Positions 17,694-27,933 are shown, counted from the first letter of the stretch. The stretch is 64,000 nt of DNA from Kitasatospora aureofaciens (GCF_001188955.3 NZ_JPRF03000065.1:248001-312000), one strand, 5' to 3'. Made by a program: numbers and translations. Notes: generated from the sequence alone by a model not told the origin.

Positions 17694-17791
17694 GGCCGGT
17701 CGGCCGGTGCCCGTCCCCTGGTCACCGCCCGACCGGCCCGCCCACCGGCCGACGTCCTGTCCCTGGCCGTCGGCCCCCCACCCCGGCTCGC

Positions 17792-18612
17792 TCAGGTCCG
17801 CTTGCGGAAGCGGGCCACCGCGAGCGGGGCGAAGATCGCGGTCGAGACGGCGGACCAGATCAGCACGACCATCACCGGATGGGCCACCGCGCCCTCGCCG
17901 TTGAGCAGCGCGCGGGAGGCGTCGGCCAGCTGGGACAGCGGGTTCACCTCGGTGAAGGTCTGCAGCCAGCCGGGCATGGTGTCGGTCGGCGCGAAGATCG
18001 AGCTGCCGAACTGCATCGGCATCAGGACCAGCATGGAGACGCCCTGGACCGCCTGGGGGCTGCGCAGCGCCATGCCCAGCAGCATCGAGATCCAGACGAT
18101 CGACATGCCGAACACCAGTGACAGGCCGACCGTGGCCAGCACTTCCAGTACGCCGGTCTTCACCTCGAAGCCGAGGACGAACGCGAAGCCCAGCAGGATC
18201 GCGGAGGAGAGCAGCGCCCGCAGGGACTCCGCCGCGAGCTTGGACAGCAGCACGGAGGCGCGTCCGATCGGCAGGGTGCGGAAACGGTCCATCACCCCGG
18301 TCTGGAAGTCGCTGTTCAGGCCGGTGCCGACGGCCAGCGCCAGCGTCATGCCGGTCTGTCCGAGCAGGCCGGGGATCAGCCGCTGGATGTAACTGTCCTG
18401 GCCGCCCGCGATCGCGCCGCCGAAGACGTAGACGAACAGCAGGGTGAAGACGATCGGCATCAGCACGGCGTCGAACATCGACTCCGGGTCGGCCTTGATC
18501 CGCATCAGGTTGCGGCGGGTCAGCGCGCCGATGTGGCGCAGGGTTCCGGCCGCGCCGATCCGGGTGTCGTCGGCCCCGGTGCCGGCCCGGGCGGGGGTGA
18601 GCGTGGCGGTGG

Positions 18613-18616
<4 letters not shown>
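17792..18616 (-). CDS. ABC-2 type exporter permease (DrrB-like)
   Basis: A 274-residue membrane protein with about six helices. It carries the ABC2-membrane signature region (SPQAVQGVSMLVLMPMQFG, then SSIFAPTDTMPGWLQ and TEVNPLSQLADASRALL), characteristic of DrrB-type daunorubicin and antibiotic exporters. Its ATG overlaps the ATPase stop by four bases (ATGA), so the two are translationally coupled and form one transporter. The substrate is unknown. Confidence 0.92.
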
Positions 18617-19638
<1,022 letters not shown>

Positions 19639-19729
19639 GCCTCCAGGTTGTCCGCCCCGCCTGTCACCCCCCTGTCGCGCGCCCGCCACCGCTGTCAGGC
19701 CGCTGTCACCGACCGTCCGGGCATGACAG

Positions 19730-19759
19730 CGGCCCCGCTCCGACCAGGGAGCGGGGCCG
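19730..19759 (-). terminator. Terminator hairpin after panB
   Basis: A perfect 12-bp stem (19730-19741 with 19748-19759) and a six-base loop, between the panB stop and the ABC ATPase start. A smaller dyad (CCGCTGTCA/TGACAGCGG at 19700-19708 and 19724-19732) overlaps it. Confidence 0.75.
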
Positions 19760-19804
19760 TTGTTCGCGCACTCGCCGCCGGGTGTTGACCCGGCGCGGGG
19801 TCCG

Positions 19805-20674
19805 TCAGTGGAAGCTGTGCTCCTCGGCCGGGAAGGCGCCGGTGCGGACGTCGGCGGCGAACTCGCGGGCGGCTTCGCCGAGGACGCCGCGCAGGTCGGC
19901 GTACTTCTTGACGAACTTGGGCACCCGGCCCGCCGTCATGCCGGCCATGTCGGTCCAGACCAGCACCTGGGCGTCGGTCTCCGGGCCGCCGCCGATGCCG
20001 ACGGTCGGGATCGCCAGCTGCTTGGTGACCTGGGCGGCCAGCTCGGCCGGGACGGCCTCCAGCACCACCGAGAAGGCGCCGGCCTGCTGCACGGCCTTGG
20101 CGTCGCGCAGCAGCTGGTGGGCCGCCTCGTCGCCGCGGCCCTGGACCGGGTAGCCGCCGAAGGCGTGCACCGACTGCGGGGTGAGGCCGATGTGGGCCAT
20201 CACCGGGATGCCGGCCTCGACCAGCAGCTCGATCGAACGGGCGCTGCGCTCCCCGCCCTCCAGCTTGACCGCGCCGACCCCGGCCTCCTTCATCAGCCGG
20301 GCCGCGTTGTGCATGGCCTGCGCGGGCGACTCCTGGTAGGAGCCGAAGGGCAGGTCGGCGACGATCATGGCGCGCTGGGTGCCGCGGACGACGGCGGCGG
20401 AGAGCATCACCATCTGATCCATGGTCACCGGCACGGTGGTCTCGTAGCCGAGGTGGCAGTTGCCGGCCGAGTCGCCGACCAGCAGGACGGGGATCCCGGC
20501 CTCGTCGAACACCCCTGCGGTGAGGGCGTCGTAGGCGGTGAGCATGGCCCACTTCTCACCGCGCTGCTTGGCGGCGGCGAGGTCGCGGACGGTGACGCGG
20601 CGGTTGGTGACCCCGCCGTAGAGGGTGGCGTTCGCCGGCTGGTTCTGGGCAGGCGAAGGCGAAGAAGCGTTCAT
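19805..20674 (-). CDS. panB: 3-methyl-2-oxobutanoate hydroxymethyltransferase
   Basis: A 289-residue enzyme of pantothenate (coenzyme A) synthesis that adds a hydroxymethyl group from methylenetetrahydrofolate to ketoisovalerate. Family landmarks are MLTAYDALTAGVFDEAG, the metal-binding VGDSAGNCHLGYETT, AVKLEGG, and PVMAHIGLTPQSVHAFGGY. The ATG at 20674 has CAGGAG seven to eight bases upstream. Coenzyme A supply feeds polyketide synthesis, but the gene is a normal housekeeping one here. Confidence 0.95.
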   Translation of the reverse strand: MNASSPSPAQNQPANATLYGGVTNRRVTVRDLAAAKQRGEKWAMLTAYDALTAGVFDEAGIPVLLVGDSAGNCHLGYETTVPVTMDQMVMLSAAVVRGTQRAMIVADLPFGSYQESPAQAMHNAARLMKEAGVGAVKLEGGERSARSIELLVEAGIPVMAHIGLTPQSVHAFGGYPVQGRGDEAAHQLLRDAKAVQQAGAFSVVLEAVPAELAAQVTKQLAIPTVGIGGGPETDAQVLVWTDMAGMTAGRVPKFVKKYADLRGVLGEAAREFAADVRTGAFPAEEHSFH

Positions 20675-20850
20675 CGAACGGACTCCTGAAGGGTTGTCGT
20701 CTCGTGGCGCCGTACGGCGTCCCCGGATCACCTCCATGCTTGCACGCCCCGGCGTGAGCGCAAAGAGGGGTGCCGTCGGCGCAGTGCGATCCACGCCACA
20801 CCGGCCCCTGTGCGCCACCGGGGCTTTGCCGCTTTTTTATGAAACGGACT

Positions 20851-20899
20851 CGTCTCGTATCGTATTGCGCGCTACTCTGTTCCGGGGGGTTACGAGACG
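20851..20899 (+). promoter_or_regulatory. Probable TetR operator before the MFS gene
   Basis: CGTCTCGTA (20851-20859) and its exact inverse TACGAGACG (20891-20899) bracket a likely -10, TACTCT (20873-20878), upstream of the MFS start at 20953. A TetR regulator is encoded directly after the MFS gene, so repression through these arms is likely. The arms are 31 bp apart, so each could also be a half of two weaker sites. Confidence 0.5.
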
Positions 20900-20952
20900 T
20901 CCGCGACTCGCAAATGCCCGCCAGTGCCACGCCAACACGGACGGGAAGACCA

Positions 20953-22572
20953 ATGACCACCGCAGCCGCGCCACGCCGTGTGCCGGAAGCCATCCACCGC
21001 CGACGCTGGGCGATCCTGTGCACCCTGGTGCTCGCCCTGCTCGTCGTCGTGCTCGACAACTCGATCCTCAACGTCGCGATGAAGACCATCGCGACCCCCG
21101 CCCCGGTCGGACTGGGCGCCACCCAGAGCGACCTGGAGTGGTCGATCAACTCCTACACCCTGGTGTTCGCCGGGCTGCTCTTCACCTCGGGCCTGCTCGG
21201 CGACCGCTTCGGCCGTAAGCTCGCCCTGCTGACCGGCATGGTGGTCTTCGGCGTAGCCTCGCTGCTGTCCTCGATGTCCGGCTCGCCCGGTGAACTCATC
21301 GGTTACCGCGGGCTGATGGGCGTCGGCGCCGCGCTCGCGATGCCCGCCACCCTGGCGATCATCATGAACGTCTTCGAGCGCGAGGAGCAGCCCAAGGCGA
21401 TCGGCATCTGGGCCGGCGCGGTCGGCCTGGCCATCGCCATCGGCCCGATCACCGGCGGCGTGCTGATCGAGCACTTCTGGTGGGGCTCGGTCTTCCTGAT
21501 CAACGTCCCGATCGTGATCGTCGCGGTGATCGCGATGGCGATCCTGGTGCCCGAGTCCAAGGACCCCGACCCGGGCGCACTCGACCCGGTCGGCGTGCTG
21601 CTGTCGATCGTCGGCCTGGTCGCGCTGATCTACGGCATCATCAAGGGCGGCGAGCTGGCCGACTTCACCGCGTTCGCGGCCTGGGGGCCGACCCTGCTCG
21701 GCGTGGTCGCGCTGGCCGCGTTCGTCCTCTACGAGCGCCGCATCCCGTTCCCCGCCCTGGACGTCACCTGGTTCCGCAACAAGGTGTTCAGCGCCTCGGT
21801 GGTCGTGGTCGGCGTGATCTTCTTCGCGCTGATGGGCGTCTCCTTCTTCGGCGTCTTCTACATCCAGAGCGTGCGCGGCTACAGCGCGCTCCAGGCCGGT
21901 CTGCTGATGCTGCCGCTGGCCGTCGCCCAGCTGCTGTTCGCCCCGCGGGCCCGGCTGGTGGTCGAGCGCCTCGGCGTCGCCGCCACCGCCGCCGGCGGCA
22001 TGGTCCTGGTCGCGCTCGGCTTCGTCGGCTACACCGTGCTGACCGCGACCACGCCGATCTGGGTGCTGATCGTGCTCGGCCTGGTGATGGGTACGGGCAT
22101 GGCGCACGTCATGCCGCCGGTCACCGTCGCGATCATGGGCTCGCTGCCCCGCGAGAAGGCGGGCGCAGGCTCGGCCGTCAACAACACCTTCCGCCAGGTC
22201 GGCGGCTCGCTCGGGGTCGCGGTGCTCGGCGCGGTGCTCTCCACCGTCTACCGCGACGGGATGTCCGACACCCTCACCCACCTGCCCGAGGGGCTGCGCG
22301 ACAAGGCGGGCGAGTCGCTTGAGGCCACCCTGGCCATCGCCGACCGGCTCCCGAACGGCGCGGGCAAGGCGCTGATCGCCCCGGCGAACGACGCCTTCAT
22401 CCACGCCATGCACGTGGTGGCCGCGCTCTCGGTCGGCATCTCGCTGGTCGGCGCGCTGGTCGCCTGGTTCCTGCTGCCGCGCCGCGCCGCGGCTCCGGCC
22501 GCCGGCCCGGGCGGCCCCGGTGCCCCCGAGCAGCAGGACCGGGCCCGGGAGGCCGCGGCCGCGGAGGCCTGA
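20953..22572 (+). CDS. MFS drug exporter, DHA2 (14-helix) family
   Basis: A 539-residue membrane protein with about 14 helices, LDNSILNVAM in helix 1, GLLGDRFGRKLALL in loop 2-3, and a proline- and alanine-rich cytoplasmic tail. ATG 20953 is preceded by GGGAAG; the longer frame to 20770 reads as shadow. It would export drugs by proton antiport. A TetR regulator follows on the same strand after a terminator-like hairpin. It lies about 2.6 kb outside the ctc cluster, and any role in tetracycline export is untested. Confidence 0.9.
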   Translation: MTTAAAPRRVPEAIHRRRWAILCTLVLALLVVVLDNSILNVAMKTIATPAPVGLGATQSDLEWSINSYTLVFAGLLFTSGLLGDRFGRKLALLTGMVVFGVASLLSSMSGSPGELIGYRGLMGVGAALAMPATLAIIMNVFEREEQPKAIGIWAGAVGLAIAIGPITGGVLIEHFWWGSVFLINVPIVIVAVIAMAILVPESKDPDPGALDPVGVLLSIVGLVALIYGIIKGGELADFTAFAAWGPTLLGVVALAAFVLYERRIPFPALDVTWFRNKVFSASVVVVGVIFFALMGVSFFGVFYIQSVRGYSALQAGLLMLPLAVAQLLFAPRARLVVERLGVAATAAGGMVLVALGFVGYTVLTATTPIWVLIVLGLVMGTGMAHVMPPVTVAIMGSLPREKAGAGSAVNNTFRQVGGSLGVAVLGAVLSTVYRDGMSDTLTHLPEGLRDKAGESLEATLAIADRLPNGAGKALIAPANDAFIHAMHVVAALSVGISLVGALVAWFLLPRRAAAPAAGPGGPGAPEQQDRAREAAAAEA

Positions 22573-22627
22573 CCCGCACAGAGGTCCGACCCGCACGAGG
22601 TCTGACCCGCGCGGAGCCCCGACCCGC
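22571..22627 (+). repeat. GACCCGC repeated four times at 16-17 bp
   Basis: GACCCGC occurs at 22571, 22588, 22604 and 22621, starting within the stop codon of the MFS gene. The flanks are partly conserved (CACGAGGTC-like), so this is a degenerate tandem repeat. The even spacing could reflect protein binding or simple slippage. Confidence 0.65.
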
Positions 22628-22662
22628 GGATCGACCGACCTGCGAGTCGACTGAGCGACAAT

Positions 22663-22697
22663 GGCCCTGCCGACCGGTGCATCCGGTCGGCAGGGCC
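22663..22697 (+). terminator. Hairpin between the MFS gene and the TetR gene
   Basis: A perfect 15-bp stem (22663-22677 with 22683-22697) around TGCAT. It could stop most transcription from the MFS gene and leave the TetR gene with low readthrough or its own promoter. Confidence 0.8.
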
Positions 22698-22794
22698 TCG
22701 GCCCGGGGTGGGGGCGACCCCGCCCGTGGACCCGATCGACCGACACACCACGGCGCCCGCGGGCCCGGGACCCAGCGAGGGAGAGACAGCCGGG

Positions 22795-23424
22795 ATGAGG
22801 ACGGACACGCCGAGCGCCGACACCGGGCAGCCCTGCGCGGCGGTACGCCGCGGCCGGCCCCGCAGCGAGGCCGCCGAGCAGGCCATCTTCACCGCCGTCG
22901 AGGACCTCATGGCGGACGGCAACACGCTGTCCGAACTCACCATCGAGGGCATCGCCACCGCCGCCGGCGTCGGCAAGGCCACCATCTACCGGCGCTGGCC
23001 CAACAAGGAGGCCCTGCTGGTCGACGTCGTCAGCCGGCTGGAGGAGCCGATCCCGGCCCCCACCGGCGGTGGCGCCCGCGAGGACCTGATCGCGATGGTC
23101 GACTACATCCGCCGCCGCGGCCTCGCCAAGCGCACCCGCTGGGTGCTCAAGGCGGCGCTCGGGCAGATGCAGACCCTGCCCGAGCTCTACACCGCCTACC
23201 GGGAGCGGGTGATCAGGCCGCGCCGCGAGGTCGGGCTGCACCTGATCCGGCGAGCCGTCGCCGAGGGCGTGATCCGCGACGACCTCGACGTGGAACTGCT
23301 CGGCGACCTGCTGATGGGGCCGATCCTCTACCGCAGCATCCTGTCGGAGGACTCCGACCTGGAGGACCCGGAGCTGTCCCGCAAACTGGTCGACTCCGTC
23401 CTCGACGGCGTCGCCCCCCGCTAG
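22795..23424 (+). CDS. TetR/AcrR family repressor
   Basis: A 209-residue regulator. The helix-turn-helix ELTIEGIATAAGVGKATIYR with RRWPNKEALL is in the first 75 residues, and the C-terminal part is a helical ligand-binding domain like TetR_C_16-type proteins. ATG 22795 follows GAGGGAGAG. It probably represses the preceding MFS exporter and responds to the exporter's substrate. This pairing is inferred from position and from the inverted repeat at 20851-20899. Confidence 0.88.
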   Translation: MRTDTPSADTGQPCAAVRRGRPRSEAAEQAIFTAVEDLMADGNTLSELTIEGIATAAGVGKATIYRRWPNKEALLVDVVSRLEEPIPAPTGGGAREDLIAMVDYIRRRGLAKRTRWVLKAALGQMQTLPELYTAYRERVIRPRREVGLHLIRRAVAEGVIRDDLDVELLGDLLMGPILYRSILSEDSDLEDPELSRKLVDSVLDGVAPR

Positions 23425-23649
23425 AAACGGGTCCTCCGAACCCCCGTCGCGCGTCGGAGCGCATGCTTCGTGCCCGACGTGGCCTGGCTCACCAAACCGG
23501 GCCACGCCGGAACCCGGTCCCGTAAGCGCGCGTCTGTCCCGGCATAGGCTGAGCCGGGTATCCGATCAAACCGGCACCAGTCCGGCGCCGCGCCCGTACC
23601 CACGGACCGGCAGCCGGACCGGCGACGGCACGAGCGACGGGAGCCACGC

Positions 23650-24693
23650 ATGGCGCAGGCGGACAGCACCGAGCGGACCACCGTCCCCGAGGACGCGGGC
23701 ACGCCCGCCGACCGGACCGGTGGCTTCCTCGGCCTGCGGCACTGGGGCCCGGACGCCCGGGGCGGCAACACCTGGCGGCGCGGACTGGTGATCGCCCTGC
23801 TGGCCCTGCTCACCGCGGTGCTGCTGGCCTTCCACGCCGAGATGCCGAACAGCGTCGGCAACCTCGGCAGCCTGCTGGAGACCTTCCTGCCCTGGGTCGG
23901 CCTGGCCGTCCCGGTGCTGCTGGTGCCCGCGCTGCTGCGCCGCTCCGCCACCGCGCTGCTCGCCCTGCTGGTGCCCGCCGTGCTGTGGGCCAACCTGTTC
24001 GGCGGGCTGGTGTCCGACAAGAGCGGCGGCACCGGCGACTGGACGGTGGTCACCCACAACGTCGAGGCCGGGAACACCGACGTGCCGGGCACCATCCGCG
24101 GCCTGGTCGCCTCGGACGCCCAGATCGTCGCGCTCCAGGAACTGGCCGGCAACCAGCTGCGGTCGTACGAGACCGGGCTCGCCGGGGCGTACCCGCACCA
24201 CACGGTGGAGGGGACGGTCGGACTCTGGTCGAAGTACCCGATCGGCGAGGTCTCCCCGGTGGACCTGAAGATCGGTTGGACCAGGGCCTTCCGGGCCCGG
24301 GTCACCACCCCCCAGGGCCCGGTCGCGGTGTACGTCGCGCACCTGCCGTCCGTCCGGCTCAAGGCCGAGAGCGGCTTCACCGCCCACCAGCGGGACGTCA
24401 GCGCCCAGGCGCTCGGCGACGCGATCCAGGCCGAGCCGGTGAAGAAGGTCCTGCTGCTCGGCGACCTCAACGGCACCATGAACGACCGCAGCCTGGCACC
24501 GGTCACCTCGCAGATGCGCTCGGCCCAGGGCGCGGCCGGGGACGGCTTCGGCTTCAGCTGGCCCGCGGCGTTCCCGATGGCGCGGATCGACCAGATCATG
24601 AGCAAGGGCGGGCTGAAGCCGGTGGACTCCCGCACCCTGCCCCGGGACGGCAGCGACCACCTCGCGGTGGCCGCCACCTACCGGTACCAGTGA
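23650..24693 (+). CDS. Membrane-anchored endonuclease/exonuclease/phosphatase family protein
   Basis: A 347-residue protein. The first 130 residues hold three hydrophobic helices; the rest is an EEP (DNase I-like) domain facing outward. Catalytic landmarks are THNVEAGN, ALQELAG, LGDLNGTMND and the terminal DGSDHLAV, which supply the metal and histidine/aspartate residues. Substrates in this class range from nucleic acids to phospholipids and cannot be told here. GGGAG stands 8 bases before the ATG. It is the last clear backbone gene before the cluster. Confidence 0.88.
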   Translation: MAQADSTERTTVPEDAGTPADRTGGFLGLRHWGPDARGGNTWRRGLVIALLALLTAVLLAFHAEMPNSVGNLGSLLETFLPWVGLAVPVLLVPALLRRSATALLALLVPAVLWANLFGGLVSDKSGGTGDWTVVTHNVEAGNTDVPGTIRGLVASDAQIVALQELAGNQLRSYETGLAGAYPHHTVEGTVGLWSKYPIGEVSPVDLKIGWTRAFRARVTTPQGPVAVYVAHLPSVRLKAESGFTAHQRDVSAQALGDAIQAEPVKKVLLLGDLNGTMNDRSLAPVTSQMRSAQGAAGDGFGFSWPAAFPMARIDQIMSKGGLKPVDSRTLPRDGSDHLAVAATYRYQ

Positions 24694-24896
24694 GGCTCGG
24701 GGCCGGTCCGGCGGGAACCCTCGGACACGCCCGACCCTCCTGCGGCGGATCGTCAGCGTGACGGACACCCGCAGCTCCGACGGCGCCGTGGTCATGCTCC
24801 AGCGGTTCCGAGGGTGCCGGGCTGTCCTTCGCCGTGCCCGGCGCCCCTCCCGTACCGCTCGAACCGCGCTTCAGGACCGGTCGCCATGCTCGGCGG

Positions 24897-25160
24897 ATGT
24901 GCGAACCGAACGAACGGCTCCTCGATCTGCTGGCCGTGCTCCTGCGCGGACTGGCGGCGCTGGGGCAGATGGCCGGCTACGTGGCCCCGCCGCCGCAGCC
25001 CGGGCCGGTCCGGCGGCCCGGCGAGCCGGGCGGCCCTGCCGGGGGCGGGCCACCGTCGGGGCACCCGGAGCGGCTGCGCCCCGACGTTCCGCTCAGCCCG
25101 GTCGAGCGGCGGCTGAGTCGGCGGCTGCGCCGGGTCTCCGGGTGGACGGAGCCGCCGTGA
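24897..25160 (+). CDS. Possible small hypothetical protein
   Basis: An 87-codon frame beginning MCEPNERLLDLLAVLLRGL, with one hydrophobic helix and then a proline-, glycine- and arginine-rich tail. The first 30 residues look protein-like. No ribosome binding site is evident, and the tail could be GC-driven. Nothing is recognised. It lies in the gap between the backbone and the cluster. Confidence 0.35.
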   Translation: MCEPNERLLDLLAVLLRGLAALGQMAGYVAPPPQPGPVRRPGEPGGPAGGGPPSGHPERLRPDVPLSPVERRLSRRLRRVSGWTEPP

Positions 25161-25196
25161 GGGGCACGCCCCCCGGAGGTCGTGGCCGGCCCGCCA

Positions 25197-26519
25197 TCAG
25201 GAGGTTGTCCGCGAGGCCTGTGCGGCCTCGGGCGCCGGGCCCGGGAGCGTGGCGGATCCGGCGGAGCCCGCCGTGTGGCGCTCCAGGAGCGGCCCCGTCA
25301 TCAGCGTCGTGACCAGGGCCATCACCACCATGGCGGTGAACATCCGGGTGTCGATCACCCCGAGCCGGTGGCCCACGTTGAGGATGACCAGCTCGGTCAG
25401 GCCCCGGGCGTTGAGCAGGATGCCGAGCACCCGCGCCTCGCGCCGGCTCGAGCCGGTGGCCCGGGCGGCGGCGACCGCACCGACGAACTTGCCGGCGCAG
25501 GCCGCCACCAGCACCGCCGCCACGACGGCCAGGCCGCGCAGCCCGAGGCCGGTGAGGTCGACGGCGAGGCCGGTCACCGCGAAGAAGGCCGGCAGCAGCA
25601 GGAGACCCGCCCGCTCGATCTGCTCCGGGACGTCGGGCGCGATCGCCTCGATCCGGTCCCGGGGCACCGCCGCACCGAACATGAACGCCCCGAACACCGC
25701 GTCCAGGCCGATTTCGGCCGTGACCCAGGCGGTGACCAGGGTGCCGGTGACGAGCACCGCGTGGATCCACGGCCGGGGGAGGGGACGGCGCCGGCCGGGG
25801 GCGAGCAGCCGGGAGAGGAGCGGGCGGACGACGCCGACCAGCACCAGGACCACCACCGCCGTGTCGAGCGCCAGCCGTCCCAGCGACCAGAGGCCCTTGG
25901 CCTCCACCACCGCCACCACCACCGCCAGCGCGCACCAGGCGAGGAAGTCCTGGAAGGCCGCGCAGGCCAATGACAGGCTGCCGAGCGGGTCGTGCTGCAT
26001 CCGTCGCTCGGCGATGATCCGGGCGAGGACGGGAAAGGCCGTGATGGACATCGCCGCGCCCAGGAACAGGGCCGGGCCGAGCCTCCCGTCGGTGCTCAAC
26101 TGGGCCTTGTCGAACCAGGGGTAGAGCAGCACCGCGAGCCCCACGCCGAGCGCGAACGGCAGGGCCACCGAGCTGAGCGACACCGCTGTCACCCGGCGCC
26201 CGGCGCCGCGCAGGTGGCCGACGTCGAAGCGCAGGCCGACGGTGAACATGAAGAGCACCAGGCCCAGTTGGGACAGCACCCGCAGGTAGGACTGGACCTC
26301 CGCCGGGAACAGTGAGGCGTCCAGGTGCCCCGGCAGCAGCCCGAGCAGGCTGGGGCCGAGGGCCACCCCGCCGACGATCTCCCCCATGACGACGGGCTGG
26401 CGCACCCGGGCGGCGAGCCGGCCGCAGACGAACGCGCTGGCGAGGACGACGGCGAGGGCGAGGAGCACCCCGCTCGCCGTCGCCGAGTCGCCGGCGGCGA
26501 TCGCTGCCCCGCCGCTCAC
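25197..26519 (-). CDS. Cation:proton antiporter (CPA2 type) at the cluster edge
   Basis: A 440-residue membrane protein with 11-13 helices, with GEIVGGVALGPSLLG and GLVLFMFTVGLRFD as in the KefB/CPA2 exchangers and a LLNARGLTELVILN block late in the protein. GTG 26519 overlaps the stop of the preceding monooxygenase by four bases (GTGA), so the pair is translationally coupled. Similar antiporters occur in other aromatic polyketide clusters. Its role in chlortetracycline export or pH balance is unproven. Confidence 0.88.
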   Translation of the reverse strand: MSGGAAIAAGDSATASGVLLALAVVLASAFVCGRLAARVRQPVVMGEIVGGVALGPSLLGLLPGHLDASLFPAEVQSYLRVLSQLGLVLFMFTVGLRFDVGHLRGAGRRVTAVSLSSVALPFALGVGLAVLLYPWFDKAQLSTDGRLGPALFLGAAMSITAFPVLARIIAERRMQHDPLGSLSLACAAFQDFLAWCALAVVVAVVEAKGLWSLGRLALDTAVVVLVLVGVVRPLLSRLLAPGRRRPLPRPWIHAVLVTGTLVTAWVTAEIGLDAVFGAFMFGAAVPRDRIEAIAPDVPEQIERAGLLLLPAFFAVTGLAVDLTGLGLRGLAVVAAVLVAACAGKFVGAVAAARATGSSRREARVLGILLNARGLTELVILNVGHRLGVIDTRMFTAMVVMALVTTLMTGPLLERHTAGSAGSATLPGPAPEAAQASRTTS

Positions 26520-27760
26520 CGCCCCGCCTCGGCGAGCAGATCGGCGCGCAGCCGGACGGGCGCGGTGCCGAAGGCGATCCGGCGCAGCACGGCCCCGTAC
26601 AGCGGGGTCCTGGACACCAGCGCCGCGGCCCGGGGGCGCACCGTGGAGGAGATGCGCCCGGTGGAGAGCATCATGCGGCTCTGGACCTGCTGGATCCGGG
26701 TGATCCGTTCCACTTCGGGGCGGCGTTGCCGTTCGTACGGGGCGAGCCGGGCCGCGCCGGCGTCGCCGCCGCGGACGGCCTCGACCAGCACCGGGTGGGC
26801 CGCGACGGCGTCGCGGACGGCCAGGTTGATCCCCTGGGCGCCGATCGGGCTGTGGGTGTGGGCGGCATCGCCGATCAGGAGCAGGCCGTCGCGCACCCAG
26901 TGCTCGGCGCTGCCGGAGAAGACGTCCAGCAGGGAGACGTCGCCGAAGCCGGTGATCTCCTGGCGGATCAGGTCGGCGTACTCCGGTGCGGCGTCGACGA
27001 GTTGGTCGACGATGTGGCCGATGCCGCGGTCGGCCAGCTTGCGGAAGCCGCCGTGCGGGAGGGTCCAGCCGAGCTGGAGCGCCTCGGGCACCGAGCGGTA
27101 GCTGAGTACCGGATTGCCGCCGGCCCGGAAGACCCGGACGTCGCACGGGCGTCGGGTGTCCGTGCGCGGCGGTGCGCTCAGCCGGAACCACAGGACGTCC
27201 TGGCTGAACAGCTCCTGGCGCCGGTAGCCGATCCCGGCGAGCGAGCGGACCTTGGAGAAGCGGCCGTCCGCGGCGACGACGCAGCGGGCCCGCACCACCC
27301 GGTCGGGGGAGCCGCCCGCGCCGCCCGCGACCACACCGCGGACGAAGCCGCCCTCCTCGATCAGGGCGGTGGCCTTGGCGCCCGCGAACTGGCGGAATCC
27401 TTCGTGGCGTTCGCAGGCCGCGAGCAGTTCGGTCAGCAGGTGCCGCTGGGGCAGGCTCAGCAGGCAGTTGTACGGCCCGGGCAGGCGCCGGTAGTCGCCG
27501 TCGATGAGGACGCGTCCGTGCTCCTCGAGCAGGAAGCGGTCGTGCTCGACGGCGCCGTGCGCCCGGGCCGGGCCGAGCACGCCCAGCTCGTCCAGCAAGG
27601 CCTGGCCGCCGGGTTGGAGGATCTCGCCGCGGTAGGCCCGGTCCAGGGAGCGGCTGCGTTCCAGCACGGTGACGCGCAGGCCCGAGCGGACCAGCAGCAG
27701 GGCGAGGGTCAGCCCGGCCGGGCCGCCGCCGACCACGCAGATGTCGGTGTCGATGTCCAT
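26516..27760 (-). CDS. FAD-dependent monooxygenase, OxyE-like (ctcX position)
   Basis: A 414-residue flavoprotein hydroxylase of the PHBH fold: FAD motif VVGGGPAGLTLALLL near residue 9, then VAADGRFSKVRSLAG and GDAAHTHSPIGAQGINLA. Beside the minimal PKS and amidotransferase, it matches the place of oxyE in the oxytetracycline cluster, an ancillary hydroxylase. The promoter is at 27769-27800, and the ATG lies only 8 bases after the -10, so the mRNA is probably leaderless. It is coupled to the antiporter gene. The name is by position only. Confidence 0.85.
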   Translation of the reverse strand: MDIDTDICVVGGGPAGLTLALLLVRSGLRVTVLERSRSLDRAYRGEILQPGGQALLDELGVLGPARAHGAVEHDRFLLEEHGRVLIDGDYRRLPGPYNCLLSLPQRHLLTELLAACERHEGFRQFAGAKATALIEEGGFVRGVVAGGAGGSPDRVVRARCVVAADGRFSKVRSLAGIGYRRQELFSQDVLWFRLSAPPRTDTRRPCDVRVFRAGGNPVLSYRSVPEALQLGWTLPHGGFRKLADRGIGHIVDQLVDAAPEYADLIRQEITGFGDVSLLDVFSGSAEHWVRDGLLLIGDAAHTHSPIGAQGINLAVRDAVAAHPVLVEAVRGGDAGAARLAPYERQRRPEVERITRIQQVQSRMMLSTGRISSTVRPRAAALVSRTPLYGAVLRRIAFGTAPVRLRADLLAEAGR

Positions 27761-27768
27761 GCGGCCAG

Positions 27769-27800
27769 ACGCTAGGGGGCGCCCTTCGACGCCGGTTCGC
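27769..27800 (-). promoter_or_regulatory. SARP-type promoter of the monooxygenase/antiporter unit
   Basis: Read on the minus strand: GCGAACC, four bases, TCGAAGG, eight bases, TAGCGT. The 11-bp repeat spacing and the 8-bp step to the -10 are the SARP rule. This matches the same arrangement at six other cluster promoters. Confidence 0.75.
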
Positions 27801-27901
27801 GTCGTCTTCCCGCCGCCGTGGGTGCGGCGCCGCCGCCGTCGTGCGTGCGGCTCTTCCCGCCGCGGCGGGAAGGCGGGGGCCGGAGGCGCGTGGACGGCGG
27901 C

Positions 27902-27933
27902 TCGAAGCCGCCGCGAACGCCTGCCAGGACGAT
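27902..27933 (+). promoter_or_regulatory. SARP-type promoter of ctcW-V-U-T
   Basis: TCGAAGC (27902-27908), four bases, GCGAACG (27913-27919), eight bases, then GACGAT (27928-27933). It drives the minimal PKS operon, with the first start codon of a leader frame at 28000. Confidence 0.75.

Noticed and set aside
20890..23505. 871-codon minus-strand frame over the MFS/TetR pair
   Set aside because: It has histidine/aspartate/glutamine-rich antisense composition and no motif; the plus strand carries clear MFS and TetR proteins.
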